Made by a program: the position numbers and the translations under genes
The notes under the pieces: generated by a model
Told to the model about the DNA's origin: nothing
The model's input: only the letters and a program-made list of their open reading frames with translations
Database searches by the model: none
Source: Methylococcaceae bacterium
GTDB lineage: Bacteria; Pseudomonadota; Gammaproteobacteria; Methylococcales; Methylomonadaceae
Length of the DNA stretch: 5,425 bases
NCBI GenBank assembly: GCA_003155565.1
Contig: PMDM01000306.1
Coordinates: 1-5,425, forward strand
Reading direction: 5' to 3'
Shown: piece by piece, positions 1-5,425 of the stretch
Numbering within the stretch: the stretch's first letter is position 1
Layout of the letters: every line of letters begins with the position of its first letter

Positions 1-363
1 TTGAGGTACAACCAGCGTTCCCGTAGACGCTACATGTCGGTAGGCGGAGCATGGGTAGCCGGAAAGCGTTTCTGGCCTATGTAAACGAGATTTTTGACCG
101 GTGATGGTTGAGCAACGACGGGGGCTGGTGCAGAAATTCGAATGGAGGGCGGCTGATTTCCTCGGCGTGAAGCACTGCATCACCATGTGCAACGGCACCA
201 TCGCCTTGGAGATTGCGACTCGCGCTGGAGTTGAAAGGCGAGAGTAATCGTACCGTCTTATATCCTATTACTGTTGATGCCCACCCAGATCGTACAGTGG
301 GCTGTTAGCACCCAAAATGATACTATTGACCTAAAGCCTTTGATAAAGCCAATTTCGCGTACC
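1..363 (+). pseudogene. Degraded fragment of a DegT/DnrJ/EryC1/StrS-family aminotransferase
   Basis: No open frame spans this stretch, but stitched translation matches residues of about 17 to 141 of the intact aminotransferase encoded at 1048-2217. From base 12 the frame reads PAF, then a TAG stop (24-26), then TLHVGR (27-44), RKAFL and IFDR, a TGA stop (102-104) and WLSNDG. A one-base loss near 120-125 shifts to LVQ and then GVKHCITMCNGTIALEIATR (164-223). A second shift near 224 gives LELKGE, and an extra base at 243 leads to VIVPSY (244-261). QW at 295-300 marks a further match. A weaker tail (TIDL, LIKPISRT, to 363) resembles the family's D-P-x-x-x-x-I-T-x-R-T segment after a deletion of roughly ten residues. 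The PLP-lysine half is absent. The 5' end runs off the window. Sequencing error alone is unlikely, given two stops, several indels and an abrupt loss of the rest of the gene. Confidence 0.82.
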
Positions 364-394
364 ATGTTTTACGCTGAAAAAGGCCGTAGGGTGT

Positions 395-988
395 TCACTT
401 TTGCTCCAGATCTTCCAAAAAAACCTTTTCAAGATTGAGTAAATTGCGAGATCGATCTTTGATTCGTTTTGTTGGTGTTCCGGCGTATATTCCCCAATCA
501 TCAAGGCTTTTGTTGACCATAGATAATGCACCGACTGCCACACCTTCACCCACAGTAACTTCAGGGAGAATAATGCTATTTGCCCCTACTAAAGAATGCC
601 GTTTTAAGGTGACAGTACCTCCTTTTATGCCCGTGTACTTGGAGGGAACTGTAGGGTTGGTCATGTGATTGCCAGAAAAATCATCTGATCTGGTGAATAT
701 TTTGATGCCCCACGAGATTGTAGTCAGATCTTCCATGACGATACCTTCAGCTGCAAGTAATGCGCAATACCCACCAATATGAATATATGAGCCAAGATTT
801 ATATACCCTTTACCCGCAGCCACAATCGTGCAATAGCCATCAATACGCACGTTGTCGCCGATAGTGATGTTCTCAGCACCAATGATGGAACAGGTGCGGG
901 CAATGCGTACATTACGACCTAAACTGCGGAAGCCTTCATCGACCAAATCCTGTTCGGTGTAGTGTGTTGAGCCAAACAATCGAGTCAT
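395..988 (-). CDS. Hexapeptide-repeat (left-handed beta-helix) acyltransferase, probable sugar acetyltransferase
   Basis: A 197-residue cytoplasmic protein, a usual length for the WbbJ/LacA/VioB-like acyltransferases that move acetyl groups from acetyl-CoA to a sugar. Hexapeptide-type repeats fill the N-terminal half: IGAENITIGDNVRIDG near 36-51, then INLGSYIHIGGYCALLAAEGI near 63-83. A loop TRSDDFSGNHMTNPTVPSKY (99-118) is typical of the sugar-acyltransferase branch. A second coil set follows (GTVTLKRHSLVGANSIILPEVTVGEGVAVGALS, 124-156), then the familiar closing IYAGTPTKRIKDR (167-179). The ATG start is supported by a GGAG box eight bases upstream; the stop is TGA. It is the last gene of the operon, 59 bases after the aminotransferase. 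That pairing suggests N-acylation of a 4-amino (or 3-amino) dideoxy sugar nucleotide, but O-acetylation of a glycan repeat unit is equally possible from sequence alone. No terminator hairpin with a T-run was seen after it. Confidence 0.9.
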   Translation of the reverse strand: MTRLFGSTHYTEQDLVDEGFRSLGRNVRIARTCSIIGAENITIGDNVRIDGYCTIVAAGKGYINLGSYIHIGGYCALLAAEGIVMEDLTTISWGIKIFTRSDDFSGNHMTNPTVPSKYTGIKGGTVTLKRHSLVGANSIILPEVTVGEGVAVGALSMVNKSLDDWGIYAGTPTKRIKDRSRNLLNLEKVFLEDLEQK

Positions 989-996
989 GCGGCGTA

Positions 997-1000
997 CTCC
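997..1000 (-). promoter_or_regulatory. Ribosome binding site of the acyltransferase gene
   Basis: Read on the minus strand this is GGAG, eight bases before the ATG at 988. It supports that start and independent translation initiation, although the gene lies in an operon. Confidence 0.6.
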
Positions 1001-1047
1001 GTTATTGAATAGGAAGATTGAAATAACGCAAAAATTGCTTTATTAAG

Positions 1048-2217
1048 CTATTGTTCGGCATAAACACGCAATAAATCAATGACATTCTCGACTGCCCCAT
1101 TAGGCAATGTCGTCCCGCTCGGTAACACAATCACACGACCAGCGATCCTTTCTGTGTTCGGCAACATAAGCCGGGCGTGTGGATAAAAGTCTCGGTAGGG
1201 CTTCATGCCATGGCAACCAGGCCAGAAATATTTGCGGGCCAATATGTTTTCTGCATGTAGAGCGGCGATGAGAATATCTCGCAGTACGGGAAAATCATCT
1301 CCTACTTCTAGCACTACATACTGGTAGTTGTTGCGTTCAGATTCATCATAGGTCAGTAGGCTGAGGCCTGGGATATCGACAATACCTTCGCGGTAAGCGT
1401 TGTAATTGTGCAGGTTGGCAGCAATAACCGTGTCGATATACTCCAGATTGGTCAAGCCCATCGCGGCGCAGACTTCAACCATTTTGCCGTTGGTGCCGGG
1501 GTAGATAACGTTATCGAGCCCGGAAAAGCCAAAGTTGCGCATCAGGCGCATCTTGTCGGCGAGGGCATCATCGTTGGTCAGGATTGCGCCGCCTTCAAAG
1601 GTATTGAAAAACTTGGTGGCATGGAAGCTCAGGACTTCACAAGCACCGAAGTTGCCTATCATGGTTCCGCCCATGCCGCATCCGAAGGCATGGGCGGCAT
1701 CGTACATCAACTTGAGATTGTGTTCATCGGCAATAGTCTGCAATTCGGCATTCGGTGCGCCACGTCCCCACAGATGCACGCCGATAATGCCGGTGGTGCG
1801 GGGTGTGATCATGCGGCGAACGGCAGCGGGATCGAGGTTGTGGGTTTGAGGATCAATGTCGGCAAAAACCGGGGTTATCTCTTGCCATTGCAGGGCGTGT
1901 GCGGTGGCGATAAAAGTATACGAAGGAATAATCACCTCGCCTTTGAGTTCCAGGGCACGAATGGCAATTTCCAGCGCTATTGTGCCGTTGCACATCGCTA
2001 TACAATGCTTCACATCCTGATAAGCGGCAATTTTTTCCTCTAATTCCTGTACCAATGGACCATTGTTGGAGAGCCAGCGACGGTCGAGCATTTCGCCCAC
2101 GCGGTGAAGAAAATCCTTTCGATCACCGATATTCGGGCGTCCGACGTGTAACGCTTCATCGAAAGCAGGTGGTGCGCCGTTGATGGCAAGGTCATTTAAT
2201 GATTGTATTTTTTTCAC
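1048..2217 (-). CDS. DegT/DnrJ/EryC1/StrS-family PLP-dependent sugar aminotransferase
   Basis: A 389-residue fold-type I PLP enzyme of the family that aminates nucleotide-linked keto-deoxy-sugars, usually with glutamate as donor. Visible landmarks: the N-terminal INGAPPAF and HVGRPNIGDR (12-33), CNGTIALE (76-83), the IPSYTFIATAHA core (97-108), DIDPQTHNLDP (120-130), DAAHAFG (173-179, with Asp173 expected to contact the PLP ring nitrogen), and SFHATKFFNTFEGG (197-210), whose Lys202 is the expected Schiff-base lysine. The C-terminal part has RKYFWPGCHGMKPYR (328-342). All key elements are present, so it should be active. The start is GTG. An in-frame TAA lies ten codons upstream with no start codon between, and the family's N-terminal motif needs this start. 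No good Shine-Dalgarno sequence is visible, so translation may depend on the upstream gene, whose stop is 42 bases away. The stop is TAG. Exact sugar substrate cannot be told; VioA-, FdtB- or QdtB-like roles are all possible. Confidence 0.95.
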   Translation of the reverse strand: MKKIQSLNDLAINGAPPAFDEALHVGRPNIGDRKDFLHRVGEMLDRRWLSNNGPLVQELEEKIAAYQDVKHCIAMCNGTIALEIAIRALELKGEVIIPSYTFIATAHALQWQEITPVFADIDPQTHNLDPAAVRRMITPRTTGIIGVHLWGRGAPNAELQTIADEHNLKLMYDAAHAFGCGMGGTMIGNFGACEVLSFHATKFFNTFEGGAILTNDDALADKMRLMRNFGFSGLDNVIYPGTNGKMVEVCAAMGLTNLEYIDTVIAANLHNYNAYREGIVDIPGLSLLTYDESERNNYQYVVLEVGDDFPVLRDILIAALHAENILARKYFWPGCHGMKPYRDFYPHARLMLPNTERIAGRVIVLPSGTTLPNGAVENVIDLLRVYAEQ

Positions 2218-2259
2218 TTCTACTGTCTTGGTGTCAAGTTTTGATTAATAAAACACGCT

Positions 2260-3648
2260 TTATTGTAAAAGCGCCCTGTTTGAGCTTGCCTCTTCTCGAT
2301 GCTTCCGGATAATCGCCTCTGAACGCCCGAGCAATATCCCCACCAATAACCATAACCAAGGAGCTAATGATGAATTTGGTAGCTGATCAATAATAATTAA
2401 ACTGGCTAATAGTGCATGGGCTGCCAGCATGATTAATTCTTTATGGGAATTAGCTAACTTGGAGGCCGCTTTTTTCGCACTAAAAACCGGGATCGCTAAT
2501 AAACCAAATTCAGCAATAAAGCCAGCCCAGCCAAACTGACTAAATGTTATAACCCAAAGGCCATCGGTTAGAGTCACATCTTTCCCGCTTTCAACATCGT
2601 AAACCCGGTTACGTCCCCAACTACCCCAGCCAAAGAAAGAGTTCTTCCGGCCATGTTCCAACAATATGCGTTCATTCTCAAAGCGAACCCCCATTGATTC
2701 TGCACGCTCTGTATCAATAGACCTCACCAGTTCCAACAGAGGTTGATGCGGAAAAATATTCATTATAGACATTGTTGGATAAAGTAAGGCCATTGATGCC
2801 AAAATGACCGCAATCCGTAGCTGTGTTTTAACTTTAGTGATTTTTATCAGCAAGAGTGCAAAAAAGCCATAAAGAATTGAAGCCGCACTTTTACACAACA
2901 CCAATATTAACATTAAGTAATATGTCACATTAGCGGGTGAAAATCGGCGTATTTTGTATTTTAATTGCCACAGTACAGTTGCGGAAATCAAGGCGATAGC
3001 AGCAAAAAATGACACTAACAAACCATGCCCCATAAAAACTACCGGTCGAAAGCCACCATATCTTACTTGTTGACCAAAACTACTATGAGGGAAATAGCCG
3101 TATATCCAGGTATGCAATTGTGGGCTCATACGTATTTCAAACAACATCAACACTGAATACCCTAAACTGGCTAAAACCAGCGTTCTGAACATCAATAACT
3201 GATTTTCGTAAGTCCGGAAAAATTGCCGTCCGATAAAAAATGGTATGAATACAATAAATTGCCCAGCAACTGCCGAGAGTGCATCATAATGGGTCATTCC
3301 AGGCAGAAATCGTGCCCTTTGTATTACAGGAGTGTCGTTTAATTCGGCCGTAATAAAAGGCCCTACAATATAAAGAAGCAAAAGCCAGCTTACCAAGCGG
3401 TTCTGTCCGAAGATAGGAATTCGCTTTCCCGCTATAAATCGACACCCGATAAATGCGGCAAGTGCTGGAATTGATGCTTTGTCTAACGGAGGTATCATGG
3501 AGAAATCAATTGCGGTTCCAACAGGCAGAAACATATGCCCACCCAATATCGTCCAGAGAGTTGCCTCTTGCATTGGTTTAGTTCGAAACAACCAAACCGC
3601 AACAATCGGCCAAATCCCTATTGCAATATAGGCAAACCAATTACCCAT
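2260..3648 (-). CDS. O-antigen/exopolysaccharide polymerase- or ligase-like membrane protein (Wzy/WaaL type)
   Basis: A 462-residue, very hydrophobic protein with roughly 11-13 predictable membrane segments by eye (about 4-21, 29-46, 57-72, 86-102, 123-141, 153-171, 203-227, 240-257, 258-270, 277-296, 364-388, 405-420, 428-441). One long hydrophilic loop at about 297-363 sits before the last segments. It contains the segments RFENERILLEHGRKNSFFG (322-339) and WGSWGRNRVYD (341-351). A large late periplasmic loop rich in Arg and carrying a His, ending in a FGWG-like motif, is characteristic of Wzy polymerases and WaaL ligases. Another distinctive stretch is MSPQLHTWIYGYFPHSSFGQ (174-193) followed by YGGFRPVVFMGHG (197-209), which resembles exopolysaccharide-cluster members of the family. 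Such proteins act on lipid-linked glycans at the periplasmic face of the inner membrane. This is the first gene of the operon. A GGAAG three bases before the ATG is a close-spaced ribosome site. Sequence divergence in this family prevents separating polymerase from ligase. Confidence 0.85.
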   Translation of the reverse strand: MGNWFAYIAIGIWPIVAVWLFRTKPMQEATLWTILGGHMFLPVGTAIDFSMIPPLDKASIPALAAFIGCRFIAGKRIPIFGQNRLVSWLLLLYIVGPFITAELNDTPVIQRARFLPGMTHYDALSAVAGQFIVFIPFFIGRQFFRTYENQLLMFRTLVLASLGYSVLMLFEIRMSPQLHTWIYGYFPHSSFGQQVRYGGFRPVVFMGHGLLVSFFAAIALISATVLWQLKYKIRRFSPANVTYYLMLILVLCKSAASILYGFFALLLIKITKVKTQLRIAVILASMALLYPTMSIMNIFPHQPLLELVRSIDTERAESMGVRFENERILLEHGRKNSFFGWGSWGRNRVYDVESGKDVTLTDGLWVITFSQFGWAGFIAEFGLLAIPVFSAKKAASKLANSHKELIMLAAHALLASLIIIDQLPNSSLAPWLWLLVGILLGRSEAIIRKHREEASSNRALLQ

Positions 3649-3704
3649 TATCTTCCACTTAACTCCATTTATTAAACTGAATTTGAAAAATTGCCATCTA
3701 AAGT

Positions 3705-3738
3705 ATTTTTAAAAAAGCATTGAAAAGCTTTTTAAAAT
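3705..3738. repeat. Imperfect AT-rich inverted repeat in the divergent intergenic region
   Basis: The left arm ATTTTTAAAAAAGC (3705-3718) and the right arm GCTTTTTAAAAT (3727-3738) are complementary apart from two single-base length differences, around an eight-base loop ATTGAAAA. The innermost seven base pairs, AAAAAGC/GCTTTTT, are perfect. It lies 57-90 bases upstream of the polymerase start, where it could be an operator, a 5' leader hairpin or a bidirectional terminator-like element. Low GC makes chance formation plausible. Confidence 0.45.
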
Positions 3739-4146
3739 CATAAGGTTACTAGGTTTAACCCAACACTTAATCTGTTTTAAAGTTTTTTGCTTAATGTCTA
3801 TCCATGTTGATGAAATAGTTAAGCATGCCGATTAAAGTTCCCTATAAGCATCTGGGCATCTACCGGAAGCTGAGGAGGGCGGGTACGGATGATCTATATT
3901 TTTTATTTACCTTGCTGGCGAAAAAAGTGCACAGAATGTTCACAAACCCCCTTTTGAACAACGATCGTATCTACACAATAAAAATGGAGAGCATGCAATC
4001 AGCAATGTATAGGGTCGTGAGTATATAGCATTATTACGGTTTATTAAAATGTAGCCAAAAAAAGCAATGAGATCGAAAGTGCTGCCCATTAACTTCACGC
4101 TAACCGAATTCGTGTAAACTTCTCGGAGACTTCAACTAAATTAACC

Positions 4147-4153
4147 AAGAGGA
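4147..4153 (+). promoter_or_regulatory. Ribosome binding site of the glycoside hydrolase gene
   Basis: AAGAGGA lies seven bases before the ATG at 4161. It decides the start: the nearby ATG at 4156 is out of frame, and the chosen start gives a proper export signal. Confidence 0.7.
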
Positions 4154-4160
4154 AAATGTT

Positions 4161-5425
4161 ATGTGGATGCCTTACCTGAAAAAAATTTTCTTCATGTTTG
4201 TATTTTACGGTACGCAGTGTTACGCGCTAGATAAAGCGTCAGGTTACGGTGAAAAGGATAGCCAAAACTGGCATCGCGGCATTCTGTCCGAAAAAGCTTC
4301 TCCTGTCGATTTGTCATATTTGAACAAAAATGACATTCCAGCCGGAAAACATGGATTTGTTAAAGCACAGGCAGATAAATTGGTTTTCGAAGATGGAGTT
4401 CCCGTAAAGTTCTGGGGTGGCAATCTAATGGCTTACGCTTTATACAGTACGTCTGATGTTGATATAAAAGCTCAAGCCAAGCGCATCGCCCAGTTGGGAT
4501 TTAACCTTATGAGAATTCATCACCATGATTCGTCGTGGGTTCAGCCAAATATTTTCAAAAACCAAGCCGATAATACGCAGGAGCTTTCAGCCGAAGCCTT
4601 TAAGAAACTTGATTGGTGGATTATATGCCTTAAAGATCAAGGCGTATATGTATGGTTGGATTTGCATGTCGGCAGGGCAATGACGAAAAAAGATGGAATC
4701 GAAAATTTTGAAGATTTAGCCCAAGGCAAAGACAGTGCTGAGATTAAAGGGTTTAATTACTATAACGAAAGCATCCAAAAGCAGATGCAAAAGTTCAATG
4801 AAGCTTATTTGAACCATGTTAATCCGTTTACCAAGCTTGCATATAAGGCTGATCCGGCTGTTATTGCACTGTTGGTCACTAACGAGAATGACCTCACACA
4901 ACATTTCGGTAATTTGTTGCTGCCGGATAAAGGATTCCCCAAACATAACGCTATTTTTACTAATGATGCTGCACAATTTTCTAAAGTCAGCGGCCTGTCC
5001 AGTGATAAGGTATGGCGTACTTGGGAAATGGGTGAAGCCAAGATTTATTTATCGGATGTTGAGCATCGGTTTAACCAAAAAATGCTAACGCATTTGCGGG
5101 ATTTAGGTTCGAAATCGATGATAACAACCACGAATAGCTGGGGAAATATGGGGCTTTTTGGTTTGCCATCTTTAACGGATGGCGACCTTATTGATGCCCA
5201 TTCATATGGGGGGGCAGAAGAGTTTAATTTTAATCCTCGGAATAACCCAAGTTTTTTGACATGGATAGGTGCAGCGCAAGTTACCGGAAAGCCACTTTCA
5301 GTAACTGAGTGGAATATGGGTTCTTTTCCTATTCTTGATCGATATACCATGCCGATTTACACGGCCAGTATAGCCAATTTACAGGGCTGGGATGCCATGA
5401 TGCTATATGGGTACAGTCAAAATCA
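4161..5425 (+). CDS. Secreted clan GH-A glycoside hydrolase (cellulase-like TIM barrel), 3' truncated by the window
   Basis: An open frame of 421 codons runs off the right edge without a stop. Residues 1-22 look like a Sec signal peptide: Lys7-Lys8, a hydrophobic IFFMFVFYGT core and a likely type I cleavage site after CYA (20-22). The mature part starts with VKAQADKLVFEDGVPVKFWG (67-86), continues through GFNLMRIHHHDS (113-124) and VYVWLDLHVGR (162-172), and has clan GH-A catalytic features. The acid/base candidate is Glu242 in LLVTNEND (237-244). A beta-6 type DAHSYGG (345-351) follows, and the nucleophile candidate is Glu383 in PLSVTEWN (378-385). The protein should therefore be an active retaining glycosidase in the periplasm or outside the cell. 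The CAZy family cannot be fixed by eye; it is GH5/GH39/GH42-like in general plan. Its position, divergent from a polysaccharide polymerase operon, suggests trimming, release or turnover of that polymer, as PslG does for Psl. The missing C-terminus may carry further domains. Confidence 0.87.
   Translation, partial: MWMPYLKKIFFMFVFYGTQCYALDKASGYGEKDSQNWHRGILSEKASPVDLSYLNKNDIPAGKHGFVKAQADKLVFEDGVPVKFWGGNLMAYALYSTSDVDIKAQAKRIAQLGFNLMRIHHHDSSWVQPNIFKNQADNTQELSAEAFKKLDWWIICLKDQGVYVWLDLHVGRAMTKKDGIENFEDLAQGKDSAEIKGFNYYNESIQKQMQKFNEAYLNHVNPFTKLAYKADPAVIALLVTNENDLTQHFGNLLLPDKGFPKHNAIFTNDAAQFSKVSGLSSDKVWRTWEMGEAKIYLSDVEHRFNQKMLTHLRDLGSKSMITTTNSWGNMGLFGLPSLTDGDLIDAHSYGGAEEFNFNPRNNPSFLTWIGAAQVTGKPLSVTEWNMGSFPILDRYTMPIYTASIANLQGWDAMMLYGYSQN

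Larger units (their letters stand above)
3649..4160. other. AT-rich divergent intergenic region
   Basis: This stretch separates the left-pointing operon from the right-pointing glycosidase gene and must hold the promoters for both, unless one is read from elsewhere. I could not assign a clear -35/-10 pair for either direction. A minus-strand TATGAT at 3737-3742 has only poor -35 partners. The half nearer the polymerase gene is dominated by A and T runs and includes the inverted repeat at 3705-3738. A 67-codon open frame (3825-4028, +) lacks a ribosome site and any recognisable motif, so I do not call it a gene. A segment around 3860-3890 is richer in G than its surroundings and could be remnant DNA. 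Confidence 0.6.

Noticed and set aside
357..374. Small hairpin (GCGTA/TACGC, eight-base loop) after the acyltransferase stop as a terminator
   Set aside because: The stem is only five base pairs, with no T-run following on the minus strand, so it does not look like an intrinsic terminator.
435..668. A + strand open frame opposite the acyltransferase
   Set aside because: It is antisense to the well-supported hexapeptide-repeat gene, and its protein has no recognisable features.
686..694. Arg100 in the TRSDDFSG loop of the acyltransferase as a lost catalytic His
   Set aside because: Some related acyltransferases have His in this loop, but as I recall Arg is also common in this branch, so it is not evidence of inactivation.
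1408..2043. A 211-codon + strand open frame opposite the aminotransferase
   Set aside because: It lies wholly antisense to a gene with strong family motifs and its translation shows no domain; codon structure of the real gene explains it.
3825..4028. A 67-codon + strand open frame in the divergent intergenic region
   Set aside because: No Shine-Dalgarno sequence precedes its ATG, the product (basic, with one hydrophobic patch) matches no family I recognise, and the other frames show no remnant of a known gene. It could be a chance frame; conservation in relatives would be needed to accept it.
4096..4117. Imperfect dyad TTCACG ... CGTGTAA upstream of the glycosidase
   Set aside because: The arms match for only about six bases with a mismatch and an 11-base spacer; this is too weak to call an operator.
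4716..5350. Several short open frames on both strands inside the glycosidase region
   Set aside because: All overlap the long + strand frame starting at 4161, which has a ribosome site, signal peptide and catalytic motifs. They are shadows of it.

Overview
The window looks like part of a surface- or exo-polysaccharide locus of a Gram-negative bacterium, most likely a proteobacterium. This rests on gene content: a Wzy/WaaL-type integral membrane protein, a nucleotide-sugar aminotransferase of the DegT/DnrJ/EryC1/StrS family, a left-handed beta-helix acyltransferase, and a Sec-exported glycosidase. Genus cannot be read from the sequence. Coding regions have moderate base composition, and the intergenic DNA is distinctly AT-rich.

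Layout. (1) 1 to about 363, + strand: a decayed fragment of a second DegT-family aminotransferase, with two in-frame stops and at least three reading-frame changes, running off the left edge. (2) 3648 down to 395, - strand: a three-gene operon, transcribed in the order polysaccharide polymerase/ligase-like membrane protein (2260-3648), DegT-family aminotransferase (1048-2217, GTG start), hexapeptide-repeat acyltransferase (395-988). The gaps between genes are 42 and 59 bases. (3) 3649-4160: a 511-base AT-rich divergent intergenic region with an imperfect inverted repeat and no convincing gene. (4) 4161 to the right edge, + strand: the first 421 codons of a secreted clan GH-A glycoside hydrolase, cut off by the window end.

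How the genes may work together (inference from families and context): the aminotransferase would convert a nucleotide-linked keto-deoxy-sugar to an amino sugar, and the acyltransferase would N-acylate it (or O-acylate another sugar). The membrane protein would polymerise or ligate lipid-linked repeat units at the periplasmic face. The divergently transcribed glycosidase, exported across the inner membrane, could trim, release or remodel the polymer. The glycosyltransferases, flippase, export proteins and nucleotide-sugar dehydratase such a pathway needs are not in the window, so the polymer cannot be identified.

The most informative oddity is the aminotransferase fossil at the left end. It lies in the opposite orientation to the intact aminotransferase about 0.7 kb away. 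Most of the codon differences between them are silent, so it is an old paralogue or separately acquired homologue that later decayed, not a recent copy.
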